NCBI RefSeq assembly: GCF_022458985.1
Contig: NC_061777.1
Span: 19,619,668 to 19,683,667, forward strand
Reading direction: 5' to 3'
Origin: Mugil cephalus
Lineage: Eukaryota > Chordata > Actinopteri > Mugiliformes > Mugilidae
Length of the DNA stretch: 64,000 nt
Notes under the pieces: model-generated
Database searches by the model: none
The model's input: the letters and a program-made list of their open reading frames with translations, nothing else
What the model was told of the DNA's origin: nothing
Part shown: positions 1-13,897 of the stretch, one piece after another
Numbering within the stretch: position 1 is the stretch's first letter
Layout of the letters: each line of letters begins with the position of its first letter
Translations under genes and position numbers: made by a program

Positions 1-2530
1 GAGAACATTGTCTCAGTAACAGCCTCGTTTTTATAAATAGCCGTTTATATTCAGCTGACACCAATCTAATTTTACACATAGCCCACCCTGAGAAATATCC
101 CCTTGGCATATAAACGGGCGGAATACCTTGTGCCACACCGAAATCTCACTGCGCTTTTCACTGATGTAGACAGCAGAAACGGTATTGATCATTAAACATT
201 ACTGGGGTGCAGCTGATATTTAGCTGTGTCTTAAGATATCAGACCTCATGGGGGAAAGCAGCCCCTGATGTTATGAAAGTAAATAATTCAGTGTCTTCCT
301 AAGGTGGCGGAGACCCAGAATATTATGAGGCGAGAAGTTGGTTATTCACTTGTAAACTCGCTTCCTCTTTACTGCACATACTTACACATGCGGCATTTTA
401 AATTATGACGGAATACAAAATAAATCAAAGCTGTAGTCAAAGGACGGAGCAGTCTCTGTAAAAAGCCCTGGACCCTTAATCCTCTTAATATCACTTGCAT
501 CTGTCCTGATGAGAAGAAAAGAGAGAGCAGGCCTGAGCAGGCCCAGTGAGCCAAGCGACTTCAAAAACCGCTGAGAATCATTAACTCTCCCTCAGTGTCA
601 AGACATCACAGCTTGATGGAGTTCATTGTTCATTACAGTGCGCGCTGAAACCACAGAACAAGTTGACACGATTCTGCGTTTCAAAGCATAAGAGAAGCTT
701 GACATGACATCTCTACCTACAAGTGGTGTAGCACAGTATTCCATGTTAAATACGGCGCATTGGGCTCTGTGCAAACTCACTGTCGGTGGGGAAGTTTATC
801 ATTTTACATACATGAGCAATTCATTCCACAGAGCAACCTCTCTAAAATGACCTGTGGTATATACACACACACGTCTTGTCTATCCACTCTAGACTACTAC
901 AGCAATAGAACAGATAGCCACTTAAATGCATTTTATTCTGTGCTCTTATAGTGTTAATCAACAGGTAAATGACATTTATAATTTAGTAAATTATCATTTG
1001 CATAAGGCATAAAACCAGTGAAGCTGATAAACATCTCAATGATCTAACTAAAATAATTAAAGAATGAAAGAAAAGGCATCATCACATGCTCTGGCCTTAC
1101 ACAGGACAAATATCAAGTAGACAATTGCAGCTACAGGGCTCGCAAAAGCTTTACAGCCAGAATTGATGTCTGTTTGTGCCTCTCAGTGACCAGGGCTTTG
1201 TGTTGCTGAAGGTGGAGTACGACGCTCTCAAAAGAAATGCCGAGCCTCCATTCAGATGTAAGCGGTGGCAATTTGCCGCGTTGCTTGCTCTTGTCTTTCA
1301 GGACGTAGCTTTGCCACAGTGCCAACACCGGACGCTCGTGCTAACAGGGGCATGAAAAAACACAATAGGGTGCACAGACTGCAAACATAGTAAAATAATC
1401 CATAGAAAATTCAGTTCCACTCAACATTCCTCTTCAAATAAAAACCCCTCATTCTGAAAATGAAACTTCAGGATGTGAGAGAACAAAAGAATCCAACAAT
1501 AGTCATGAAAAATGCAGTGCAATACGTCTCTAACACTTTTGATAAAAAATAAAACATCGTTCCATATTTATGAGGAAACTCTCATAAATGCAGCGAAGCC
1601 CAAAATAAATTACCATTATATTTACATCATAAAATATACACTACACTGTTTTGTAACTTTAAGTTAGTGTTCAAGTTATCACCACGTAACACATGTTTTT
1701 TTTTTCCAGATTCTCCTGGGTTCTCTGCGTGTGATGACTGAAGCAGCAGTAAAGTTCCTCTGAGCCGTTCATGTGCATCCGATTCTTTTCATCGAGTGAA
1801 CAAGACGCGCGCCGACACATCCAGGAGGATTCGGCTCCTCGGACTGTCCGTGGGGAAACCGCAGCACTGTCCCGGTGGAAATGTTCGCACAGAGCAACAC
1901 TCAGGGGCGTATACGCGGTGCCGCGTAGCTGCAGAAGCACAGATAAGTGAGTTTCGCTGACACGTTTGAATTCTCTGTCACATGTACCGTTCACAATCCT
2001 CACTGGAAATGTAGACAAACAGCCACTTGACACAGGTGTGGTATGTCCGTGTGACAAAGGCTTGCGGTCCACTCAGTCCACTGGGTGATCGCGTTAAAAT
2101 GAGGCTTCCTCCCTTTACAGGTGTGATGGTGCTGTGTTGGCATGTAACGGGCTGGAGGAGGCTGAATTGGATCCATCTGAGAAGTCGTAAGAGGGATTAC
2201 CGTTTGAACAAATGCAATGAATGAAGCCGTGGTACCTGAGTGTTGTTCGGAGCATGCTGGATAATTACTAAACAGAGCTGCTGCATTACTAAAAATATGT
2301 CTTCACAAGCTCACTTCACAGTTGACAAAACACTGAGCAGGATGTCAGCAACAATTGGCAGCGACCAATGCAGTACATTATGCAGTGAGAGGAGAGGGCT
2401 GTCTCGCTCTTCATTCAGCACTGCAAGACTATTTGATTGCCAGTAAACAAACGGCGCGTTTGAATTATTCATAAGAACAAACAGAGAGGAAAGTGGCTTC
2501 TTCACTTTGGTTCCAGCCCAGCCTGAATTT
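1..2530. other. 3' flank of ncs1, possibly 3' UTR
   Basis: No coding exon is recognised here. The longest open frame (1671-2072, minus) has no recognisable domain and low-complexity start-stop structure. Because ncs1 transcription runs leftwards into this stretch, part of it may be distal 3' UTR. The block near 1790-1930 is richer in CpG than its surroundings. Confidence 0.4.
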
Positions 2531-2537
2531 CCTTTCT

Positions 2538-2543
2538 TTTATT
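2538..2543 (-). terminator. Candidate ncs1 polyadenylation signal
   Basis: AATAAA on the minus strand about 130 bases after the ncs1 stop codon. NCS1 transcripts usually have long 3' UTRs, so a more distal signal may dominate; another AATAAA lies at 932-937. Transcript ends are needed to decide. Confidence 0.35.
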
Positions 2544-2671
2544 CTTTGCCCTGATGAAATAAGAATTACAGAGTATTATCGTGCAGCTCAAGCATGACCT
2601 CACATAGAAAATCACCCAAGCAGAGAAGTACGTGGGTCCCAGTTCATTAACACCCATCTTACCTTACACCC

Positions 2672-5600
2672 CTACACAAGTCCATCATAGAGGGACAACG
2701 CCTGAACAATAGAGGGGTCGGCCTTTGAGCCTTCCTGGAACTCCTGCAGAGTCAGCTTCCCATCTGCATTCTGCAATGTGAAAACAAAACTGGAGACTTG
2801 TAACGTTTTGACACGGAGTCACCAGCAGGGGGCAAAATAGGCTCTCGGTGTAAATCTATGGTGTTGGGAGTGATCTTTGGTTCAGTAAACTTGGATGGTA
2901 GCCACTCTCTGCTGATACAAATCGCACGGTGCTGCTGCGCCGCACAGCTAGTCCTATGGGCTGATCTTGGCACGCCCATGCAGGCTGCGTCTCGTCTTTC
3001 ACTGGAGCTGACTGTGTTCCTGGATCTGCTGGAGTGGGCATTAGCACGGAGGGCTAGTGGTGTGGGAGACTGTATATGTTTATAGACTGCAGGGGGTGTT
3101 AGTGACGCTGTGATGGCTACAGCTAACAGCTCTAAACTTAACAGTGCCCATATCAAAGCCCGGAGGGGAAGGCAACAAATCCAATTCGGTTCTTTTAATG
3201 CTCAACTGCTAATTACCACGGCACTTGTAGCGATGTCAAAGTTTGGTGTTAAACTTGTAAGTAAGTGACATCAAATGGTACATCAACTACGGAATAATTA
3301 TTGTCTTTGATATTTAAATACTAACCTTGTCCATCATTGCAAAAATACGGTCCACTCGCTTTTCCGGTGTGTTTTCTTCCTCTGGCAATTCCACGGTGTT
3401 CCCCTAGGATATAAAATCGTTACGCTTTGTACCATGAGGCGTTCGAGTAATTCAGGATTAGATGTCATGTGTTTGGCAAAACTTACCACCATCTGATATA
3501 TGGCATCTACAATGTTCAGCATCTCATCGCGGGTTATGTAGCCATCGTTGTCAAGGTCATATAATTTAAAAGCCCCTGAATGGACACATGTTGAAATATG
3601 TCCCGTAAGTTTTACAGCAGTCCGACGATGGGTGAGCATTACATAGAGACCAGAAAGCCACAGTGGTTCTAAAAATGCTGCATATGCAATTCTGGTAATA
3701 CCATAAATATTAATGATCACTTTACAGGTTTAAAAAGGTACAGTTACAGCAGAACGTTTGAGAACTTTTCTTGGGAAGTTGTATTTCTAAGAAATGGCTC
3801 GGTCATGACCTCAGCTTGCAGAGTCATTCAGAATCAGGGTTAATGATATTTTATTTGCTGTCGTCTGACAGTAACATCCCAAATCCTGTCGTTTAAAAGT
3901 AAAAAAAAAAACAAGGAAAGAGAGTGCGTCTTCTTACATCTCAGCTTCTCATCCAGAGTGCCCCGGGAAGTCACTGACAAGGCCTGGATGAACTCAGAGA
4001 ACTCGATGCGTCCGTCCTGCACAGCGACAGAAGGGAGAGGAAGAGAGTGAAGGGAAAAGGCCCAGAGACAAGACGGGCATCTTACTTCACACTGGCTGTA
4101 CTTTCATAAACTTCCTGTTCTTTCATGATGCCCTTGCTCTATTCTGTCGAAAACGGGGCCAGACGTTCGCTCCAAGTCAGCTGCTATTTTTGCCCTGCAC
4201 CTGGCTCTCTCCTGAGGCACAAATATGTCACCTCTGGTCATTAGTAAGATGGATGCGGCTGGCTCATAGTCTAAAAGTTACAGTACACAAACATACAAGC
4301 ACTAGATATTGGATTTCACCTTTCTCCATTCATTCCCCGTCATGAATGGGCATGACAGAAGGGAGAATATATTCCACTGTGACACGACTTTCTCTCTCTC
4401 AGCTTTTAAAAATCTAATGAAAAGAGTCTCACCAGAGAAGCTAAAAATGTCCAATTACCCTCCTAAAACTGTTGCCACCGGCGTTATTGTATGAGGCCAC
4501 CCTCTGCGCCGCTGATAGAGAAGTCCACTGACATGGATGGTAATCAAACATAAAACGAAAGCGGAAAATGAACTAATTCAGACAGACTTAGCAAGTTATG
4601 ACCTTATGTCTCAAGCAGCTGGAGATCAGATCAGAACTGCTGCTGCGTTTCTGTTACCCCAAGAAATGCCCAACATCCAAATATTGCAAAAACGTAGCCC
4701 GGTGATGGAAACATCTACAATATCGCTTAAACATTTTTACGCTCTCGTGAGGTGGTTTTTCAGACGTATCGATATAAAAGTGTATCGCAACAGTGCAATG
4801 GAAACACTTTTTCCACATTTCCCCATCACCAATGTCACCGAAGATGAAGCAAGTTCATTTGAAGTCCGTCTTCCTCAAAGTGAAGTCTCGTATGACGAGG
4901 ATTTAAGAGAATTATAGGATGTTGCGAGAGTTACAGCTCATTCGCTAACACTTTTCAATGGAAACACGTGCAAAACGCAATTATACTTTATTGAAATTTC
5001 AGAAATATTGCTTTTATTTAGCGAAAAAGTGTAATGGAAACGCAGCTAGTGACGTATGATACAAGACACGCTCACATTCTAGTGAAGACAGCTTATTGAA
5101 CACAAGCAATGCATTTAATCATGTTTCCTGGTAGTGAAGCTTCTAAAAGCTCACACCGAATTACAAAAGGTTTCCCTACATTCTGTCGCAACAGCTGACT
5201 ACCTGTAACGACATAGAGAAAAAAAAAAAAGCATTCTTCATGGCCCTTGGGGTCAGCTACCTTTATCTCCACCAGACATCTGGCTAGCCAGAAAATGCTG
5301 AAGTCATGCATTGCTGATTACATAAGTCATAAAACTGTTAAGATCAATGCATTCTCTAACACTGGGGTGCCCAACGCTAATGAAGGTCACAGATAAACAT
5401 CAGACGAGGGGGTTGTCTGAACTTCTTGACACAAAGCCTCTTAACTGAAGTCAATAAACCTCCAGGGGCTCGGCACTATCTACAGTTTTTTTTTCTTGTA
5501 AACACATTTGAATAATCATGCACAACAGATCTGAATAATCACGCACAGCGGCAGTGAAGTGGATTATTTCAGACCGATGTAGCTCTAATAGGTTGACCCT

Positions 5601-8600
5601 TGTTAAATCTTGCTCGGTCATCATCGTTACACTGGATGCACCGGCATAACAGAAGCACACGAAGCAACTGTTAAAATTAATTTGGCCCAATCTTAAAAAT
5701 CAATTTCTGGCACAAAACTGAGGGATACAATTATATGTTACAACTGATGCTGTGACTCATCTTCTTCGCAAAGTATTTATTTATTTATTTCCACCAGAGT
5801 CATCTGTGCTGTTAAAATACTGCTAAGGTTCAGGTAGAGAAATATGTACATTTGGATTAACCATGAAGTTGTAAATATGCTTCAAAAAAAAAAAAGCAGA
5901 CATCATTACATGCTGTAATTTTCACCGAACATGGAATTTCCAGATGTATGCACCATGTCCTTGTTACAACATATTCTTATTCCATTTGGCCTTGATTTTT
6001 ATTACGTTTCAATGTCCAAAACAAACAGCCTCTATTTAAAATGGCTCTGAATAGATAAATTAGCCTGCAGTTCTCAGTAAAAAGAAGGGACCAAGAATAA
6101 TAAAGAGAATGAACGAATGAATGAAGATTTTCATACGATGCTTTATTCTGTTAGACTTCTTGCTGGCCATAAATAAGGAGCTGTTGTTCTCACAAATTGA
6201 GTGGCCCTGAATAAAGACCCTTGGTGTAGCTCTACCGTCAGACACTGTCCCTTTTATACATGTAGCAGCGACGCCAGACGAGAAGCCAGAAACTATTTTC
6301 TGGCATTTATAAGCAACAGAGGCATCTTCATAAAGTTCTGCCTGTCAATAAAACGTATACATTTGATTACCAACCTTATTTTCATCAAAGACATTGAAGA
6401 CGAAGGAAGCGAACTTGGTGGGGTCTCCGAAAGGAAAAAACTGCTTGTATATCTTCTGAAAGCCCACAGCGTCCAACTGCCCACTTGGACAATCCTTAAT
6501 AAAGCCTTTGTACCTGAAATATAAAAAAAGCAAAACATCATTTAAAAATGTAATGACAAGTCATAATAAAGACTTTACAACGTTGACGGCGGACTGACGC
6601 CGCCTCCTCCCTCCTACTGCAGGTATTACTGATTCAGCCTGATAGAGAGTGCTAGATCAAAAAGGTAAAGTGCAAAGCTATTTGTCTCATTCACAGATAA
6701 GACGATTGCCCTAATCCAATAGCAAGCCCAGGGTGGTTAACTCTAATCAAATTACTCTCTGCTCCTCTTTTGATAATATGCTTGGCTGATAGATAAGTCT
6801 GAGAGCTTCCTCTTGCCCCTGGAAATGACATATCTAGAGAGCGACTGAACATCTCTATTAGCCTAAATATAGAAGCATTTCATAAGCAATTTCAAGCGCA
6901 GTCACTCAAAGGCAGGCAGTTTCCTTGTATGTCTTCATAAGGGGAACTCGGCAGAGTCTAACTGCGCTGTAACAGGTCAAGGAGCAAGAAAGATCGTGTT
7001 AGCCTTTACAAAAATAAATGCCAGATGAATTGTAGGAGAAGGAGGAACTAGCAGGGAAATAATAACACTTTCTAGTTATAAAAAGCCTTGCAAAAAGCTT
7101 TTCCTCTTGATCAACTGCAGAAATGACACTAGTTAGCACAAGGGAGCATGTTCGTCTCTGATTCAGCTGAGTCTATACATAATAAGGCTGGGCTATAATT
7201 AAGGTCAGAAAGAGGGAGTGAGAGAGTGTTCTGATGAAAAAAGAAGGCCAGGACCGATCTTTTCCACTTTCACTCGATTCTTTTACTTTACTAATCTGCC
7301 TTGGAGATAATGAAGCCGGCACCATATAGTCGAGGAGAAGGGAAGGAACTTTGAGGAGCAGCTGGGGGAAAAGTATTGAGCAAGAAGGGACCGGGGAAAA
7401 GAGCAAAACCATGTAATTCTCACACTGGAATTATCTGGAGATACAGAGGAGAATGAAAGCATAGCTCGTGCATAGCATAGCTATAATGCAAAATATCACC
7501 TCATTGGTATTCAAAGTGCAGAACATCCAGCGTGTATAATCCAAAGCCGAGCTATTTCACCTGAAGTCTTCATTTATTTTTCCGTGCACCGCTAATATAT
7601 ATCAATATCAAAAGCTACAACCTATATTAAAGACACTGTATACAGTTTAGATGTTTAGGCAGAAAGCAATCATTGGTTTACTACAAAATAAAGAAGAGAA
7701 TATAGCATGTGTCTTCAATTCTTCTTCAGGCCAAGAAGCAGCGGAGGGATTAAATAGGGAATCCCTACCTACCTGTGTGTGACTACTGTGTGTGTTCTAT
7801 ATTAAACTTGGCCTTGTGCTATATATATACACATTATTGTTATCATTTTGCATTCAATATTCAATTTTGCATTCAGTACTGCCCTCAGTAGTTAGCTGAC
7901 GGGAGCGAGCTGCAGATTCTCTTCTGCTGATATTGCAGCTTGAATTTCACCTGGGGACTGAATAGGCTCTCGGCCAATTGCAGGGAACCCGACAGTCAGC
8001 ATGTAATATGCGGCTCTGTGATTGGCTGAGCAGTGATAGGGGCGGGGCCTACTGTTGTACATGAAGCTTTGATTGACAGGTCTAGTGTGGCACTGTGTGA
8101 AACGGTGAGCTGCTGAGACAGCACCTGTATCGCTGAATGAGCCTGATAAGTTGTTGACTGAAAGATAATGTCTTTGGCCTCCATTTATCCCTTTATTAAA
8201 ATATGTTGGATTCATGTTAATGTGTATTAAAAGAAATTTAAATTTATGGGAGAAAAGAAAAAAAAAAGTCTAATCAACCAAAGATTTTGAGAACCCCCCT
8301 GCAGTACCTCTGCGGAGCCCCTAGGGGTTGCGGGCCCCCTTGTGGAATACAATATGCAGCAGTATGTCTGTGTGCAAACTATAAAAATAAATGATTAGTC
8401 ACAATGAATATTTGTGAATCATTTCAGGTGGGTCAAATTCCATTTTACTGAATACCAGCTAAATTTATCTGGCAAGTATTGATGCGCTTGTCACAGATAT
8501 ATTCATACCAGAGCATCTGTTTTCAAGAAACTGGATAGCGAGAATTACAGTAAAGAATGTGTTTTGGTTGGAGTTTATGTAAATAGCGGTGGCAAACCGC

Positions 8601-11600
8601 TTTTCTGCATCCTCCACTGCAACAACAAGAGGACAGATACATTCACAGAGCCAAATTAACAAAACAGATTACATAAATAATGTGGGATGAGGTGATGATC
8701 GTGCCATCCTGCCACTATGCCTGACAAAACGAAGACGCTTTAAAGGGCACTGAAGTAATTTACACATGAAGTTCGATGCACTCATCATGAGGTCGCGAGG
8801 TGTACGTGTTGTGTTTCTCATTCGTCACTCAACTTCAGGGAAATACAATGCTAAATTACTTGAGAGTCCTTCTGTTGAAGAGTTTTTCTTTTTGTTTACA
8901 ATCTTCAGCAGGTGAAGGACTGGTTATATTGACTTAGCAGAGAATTTTAAAAGAAAATAACCTACACATAAATGACTCACATACAAGTGTGCAGTAGAAC
9001 TCCCTACCTGCGAATATACTGATGTATACGATAGATGCAAACTCCTTTAACTAGTTGCATGTGATAAACAGTTTGAACTGTTAAAACATGACCACTGTAA
9101 AAGCTTACCCATGTCATTAAACAGTGCAGTTACATACAGTAAGAAGTACACACTCACACGGTGGTACAGTTGACACAGTAAGCGCGACATCGCTGTGTAA
9201 CATGTCTGTGGTGTCAGCTATTAATCAGTTTCACAATCAGGATCACTTTCATTTGCCAAGAAGACATAATGTACTAGTGATGTTACTTGGTGACACTGGT
9301 GCTAAGACGCACACACAGTCGGCTTGTACATGAAGTAGCATGATACTGGGACGACTTAGTGTACTTGTGGGGGCATAACAGACGCGCATCAGACCACACT
9401 GGGGAGTCGGCATGAAGATAAAGTATTTATTACTGGCACTAGCGACCGCTCCTTGGCATCTACCATGGTGGCTTGTTAAAGAGCTGCGCAGGGTGTTTCT
9501 TTAGCCCCAGCCTAGTTGGCTAGAACATCACTGAGCTATGGCATTTCGTTATTGATTTCAGGTAGGCCTCGGGCATACTAATGATGTTCCCTTAGAGAGG
9601 AATTAGAAAGGGGAACAAATTTAATGCACAACACAGGCATTTATCTAACCCCGCTAATTCTTCTGTGTCTTTTCCTGTGCTCTAATTACACGCCATCTGG
9701 CATTTCCCCTGGTAAAATTCCCTCTCATCCCTCACACTCGGCCGTGTTGATTGCTGTTGATCTTCAAGTGAGGACTCATGCTAACTTTCCTGCGAAAGAC
9801 TGTGAGAGCGATGGCGAGTTAGCTGGCCGCACAGCCGGTCGGGTGGACGTTTAAGGGGGTGGGAGGTGTTCCGCCCCAGTGCACTCAGGCGGCCCCGAGA
9901 GACAGGCCAGTTCCAAGTCTCTGGACCTGCCAGAGCCCAGTGATATCTAATGCTGCTGCTGCCGCTGTGCGACTGCGAATGTGCCCCGGCTCCTCTCCCT
10001 CGTAAAGCCCCTAACAGGGGACACGCGGGGCGACTAGCCCTCGAGGCAGGGCACTTTTCATGCGTGCGGAATTAGGTCGTGAAATGCAAAAACCAAAGCG
10101 GGACAACTGAAGTGTGAACGTGAAAGAGTGATCACTTTATCACGGCGCTCCCTCTTCTGATGTGCAGTTGTTGATTTTCGAGGGAACGATAGCCAAACGG
10201 CAACACACTGCAAACAAAACGCTCGTGCTTGAATCCCCTCTGTAATGAAAATGCATCGTTTCTCATCCACACCAAGAGTAATAATGTCCCTCTCGCCTCA
10301 GCTTTCTGACTTATCCTAAACGAAAACGGTTCAGTTTGATACATGTATGTACAGGTTTCAACGCCATGAATACAGACTGGCATCAGACAAAGGCTAGACC
10401 TCCGCAGAATGATTCCGGCGCAGGTCACAGTGACTAATGGGCACAGAATCTGACAGGAAGGATTACTAATCGGCAGCCTTGTGGAGGTTCTGTGGCCGTG
10501 CAGTCATGAGTGCTTGAAAGTGAAACAACCTTGCACCGCACACCATTCTTCCATTATCAGACATCCCTTTGGCAAACAGAGCAAAAAGGTTGTAGAGGAA
10601 TGCATCACGGGCACGCTTGTATCAGTTTTATCAGCGATCAAAGTCCTTCGGTCTCAGAAAGGCTTCAAAGTCATTCTATTTTCAGAACCCATCTGTCTTC
10701 AGGTCAGTGTGAGCGAGACACCTTCGAATTAACTATCAAAACAACCATAAACACGCTGCCGGCAGAATTCCTCAAAATGAGCTGTGCGAGAGGGTCAAGG
10801 TGAACGTTTCCAGTTTAAGAATAAAAAATGACTTGCCACACAGTAGAAAATGAAAAGATTCTCGTTAAAAAATGAAAGCATATACTTACCACTGCTGCAC
10901 CTCTTTCTCTGTGACTGTAAGAGAAATAAAGAGTGACATTAGCTTGGAGGAAAACTTTGTCTGTCCTAGAAAATAAACTAGCTTGCTGTGAGAGGAGCCT
11001 GGTAGTTAATCATCTTGGCCCAGTCCTTTCAAACACATATATATCTTCTGTAAATATCTTCAACTGTGTCAACATAAAATTATTTGAAAACAGCTATGCT
11101 TTATTGAAAGTAGAATTAATTGACTCTAGCATAATACTAAAAGAGAAGATGGATAATTTCTCCTGGCTGGTGTAGCAGTAGACTGCTAAGTGAAAGTTAA
11201 CCCTCGGGAGCAGCAAAAAGACAAACAAGGCTGTGGAAATGAAGGTCAGCCACAGATTTAAGCGAGAGAACAGTTTAGGCAGCAGGCACCGTTATCGTGC
11301 ACACACAATCAACATTATCTGCAAAGATCCCATCAAGCAATCACACACATATTTCCCTGGTCTCTTTATTTTCTCTCGAGTAACCAAAGCAATTTTCGGT
11401 CTTCTGGCCCATGGGGTTACTAATAAAAAACAAGGGCTGGAAGAATCAGTAGCATTAGTTTAACCAGGTGGTCCTTTAAGAGAGACCTTTTGAATTCGGG
11501 ATGCTGCTGTTGAAGTTCAAGAATAGACGCCATCTGTTACCACTTAAGTTAAGCTTGGTGAGAACCTTGAGCAACTCATAGTAGTATCTAGTAACTACAA

Positions 11601-13897
11601 AGATATACAGCAGAGAAAACAAAGCAAACAGTGAGTGAGAAAATGAATGTCTAGACATTCATCAGACTTTTTATATGACCATTATCCAAAACACTGACAC
11701 TGCAGGAGACTGGTCAGGTACGAAGACATTTATGACAAGAGCAAACTAAATATTTTCTGTGAAAAGCACACAGCACTGACGACCACAGCGATAAGAGAAA
11801 TAGAAACATACAGAGTCTATCGATAAGGAGGCCAAGTCAGGTCAGCTTTCGCCTGCATATATCTCCATTTCAATTTGTTTCAGGGCAGCATTTCACCAAG
11901 AAACCCATCATGTGACCATTTCCTGGGCAATAAATGTCAGGGTCAATCTCACGACTGTCAGCCAAGGCAAGCCACCATTAAATTGGCCTCAAAAGTCAAC
12001 GCAGTCCAAAACTGAGGCAATTTACCAGGGCGGTGATTTAATAAAAAATCTGTTACGTAACTTAGTCGGAGGCAATGGGAGATAATGAAATCAGCCAATA
12101 GCAGGAGAGGGCCGGACCCACTCAGCCGGCCGGCCCTGCAGGGTCTGTTAGAACCCATCCAGCTCCCGTCACTGCGAGTGTCATCGACTCTTTGACAACT
12201 TACAAAATCATCGTGCCTTTACACGGGCTTAGACTACATCCCGCAGACTTTTTTAATAGGTCTTTTCATGTAATGCCAGAACAGTCTAGCATTAACTTCT
12301 TTAAAAAAAAAGAAAAAGGTGAGGCTGCAAGTTCTCAGTCAACCTTTGCTCAACATACTGTTGTGTGTGAAATGTGTTTTACTGAAAACGATACTTCGCG
12401 ATAATTTTTCCCCGTGAATAATTTACAACAGAGAAGAAGAGTGACATCTGCACACCGTATATTCCCTTGATATAAACTCGCCTTGTGGGCTGCCTCTTAA
12501 CACACAGATTATTTGCCGGGAAAAAGCATCCAATGTCTACTTCCGCTGAAACAAAAAGACACGTTGGCATTGAGAAATTTAACGTAGTCCCCAATCTGTC
12601 AAGAAGCAAAGGGAGGCATTGACTAAAATGGCAGACACGTCTTCTCATGGGAGAGCAAGAAAAGGAGGCAACGAGATGAAGGAAAGCAGAAAGTCAAGCA
12701 ACAAAAGAACAAGGGAGAACGATCACACTGGGAGAGAAAGCTCGGTGGCCCTCTCAGCAGCGCTAACCAGATAAGATCCTAATTATACTATTCCATTCCC
12801 CGCTCAAAGAGGGCAATTAGGGGGTAAAGTGAGAGAGACAGGGTGAAAGGGTAAGAGAGACGCAGAGAGAGAGGGAGCAAAGGACAGCAGCGTGCAGTCC
12901 AGCCCAGCATGAAGCCCAATTTTCCTCCACAGCAATTTCCTGCTACAACAGCTTTCCTTGGTTCTGCTGCGGAGAGACCCACCACACAAATAACACTGTC
13001 ATTAAGCAGCCACTGGATGTCAACTCCCACCCACACCTGCACACTGTATTGCTCAAATAATAATAATAAAGCCGTGTTCCAGAAATAACACAAATGATTT
13101 ATATAGTCTCTTCCGAGGAGACGCTTAAACGAGATCTCTGCTCAATTTTTATTGAAGGCTGCGTGAGAATGTCTCTTTTTTCAGCAGCATGTAGCAATAA
13201 AAAGTTCCTTCTGACGAGATGGTCAAAGCAAATGTCAATCTGAGGTGCCCTGATATGTCAGCAGGGACAACAGTAATTGTAATCTGGCTCTTTTTGACTT
13301 CCGGCCATTTCATCACATTTCTGTGTATGCTATAATGGGATTTATAAGGAGTCATTCACCTACTGCATATTCTTTATCTATCACTGAACATCACAATAAA
13401 AGTAAAATGAATTCATATGCAGACACTCTGTGAAGAGCACATAAGACAAGATCCTCCTCTCTAAAACTCTTCATAATCATGCATCTCTTCAGCGGGATTT
13501 AAAGATGCTGATTAGAACTTTTTGTTCGTCCTTAATCAATCGCAAATTGCTGCATTTAAATGGGGGGTTTATTCTCAGCTGCCATTTGGATGCGGCTCAG
13601 CTCCATCAATACTGAGAAAGGTGTAGAATCCCAATACATCCCAGCAGGTTGAGCTATTTACTGTAAAGCCGGCGTGGTGCACAGCGGGTGGAAAATATGA
13701 TTAGAAAACTGCAGCAACGAAATCAATATTCGTATTCACACATTGCATATTATTTCACCTATTGCTAGAATGTTCCTAAAATCTTGTACGGGGCAGCTGA
13801 AAAGAGTTTGTGCAGAATTTGCTTTGTACTCACAGTAGGTTTTCCTTGTCAACTCCTCCACCACCTCTGGCTTGAGCTTGCTGTTTGATTTACCCAT
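2672..13897 (-). CDS. ncs1: Neuronal calcium sensor 1 (frequenin), 7 exons, 190 aa
   Basis: N-myristoylated EF-hand protein that binds calcium and acts on membranes in neurons, with known partners such as PI4-kinase beta and channel or receptor complexes. Coding exons in transcript order: 13834-13897, 10890-10914, 6375-6513, 3938-4016, 3487-3575, 3326-3403, 2672-2770. All junctions are GT-AG and the phases join to exactly 190 codons, the usual family length. The start is fixed by [16 protein letters not shown], with Gly2 available for myristoylation. EF-hand 1 is degenerate (KDCPSGQLD, about residue 36), as in the family. Loops 2 to 4 are intact: [12 protein letters not shown] (about 73), [12 protein letters not shown] (about 109) and [12 protein letters not shown] (about 157). 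The C-terminus is the conserved LYDGLV. Exon 2 is only 25 nt, so gene finders may miss it. Fish have two copies (ncs1a and ncs1b); I cannot tell which this is. Confidence 0.97.
4537..5060 (+). other. Repeat-like block with 126-codon open frame in ncs1 intron 3
   Basis: An open frame at 4537-4917 encodes 126 residues that I do not recognise. The block repeats the motif AATGGAAAC: near 4796 (GCAATGGAAACAC), 4956 (CAATGGAAACACG) and 5032 (TAATGGAAACGC), with a variant GATGGAAAC near 4704. Recurring short motifs of this kind suggest a degenerate transposable element rather than a gene. No transposase motif or clear terminal inverted repeat is visible. It lies on the strand opposite to ncs1, inside the intron between exons 3 and 4. 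Confidence 0.3.
6514..10889 (-). other. ncs1 intron 2 (4.4 kb)
   Basis: Non-coding. Besides the GC/CCAAT cluster near 8 kb it holds a GC-rich patch at about 9830-10030, where GGCGG and GCTGCTGCTGCCGC runs stand out from AT-rich sequence, and ordinary AT-rich DNA. No additional NCS1-like exon was seen. Confidence 0.6.
7880..8130. promoter_or_regulatory. GC-box/CCAAT cluster within ncs1 intron 2
   Basis: The stretch has a GC box (GGGGCGGGGC, about 8039-8048) and several CCAAT or inverted CCAAT boxes: CCAATTG near 7975, GATTGGCTG near 8021 and TTGATTGACAG near 8069. The surroundings are AT-rich. This is promoter-like and could start a shorter ncs1 transcript, but an interspersed repeat with such boxes would look the same. 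No open reading frame of note is attached. Confidence 0.3.
10915..13833 (-). other. ncs1 intron 1 (2.9 kb)
   Basis: First intron, between the myristoylation-signal exon and the 25-nt exon. No coding exon is seen. Several stretches of moderate complexity (for example 12000-12160 and 13440-13720) lack obvious repeats and could contain regulatory elements, but nothing specific can be supported. Confidence 0.5.

Noticed and set aside
1671..2072. 133-codon open frame, minus strand
   Set aside because: No recognisable domain and no splice or start context; more likely chance or ncs1 3' UTR.
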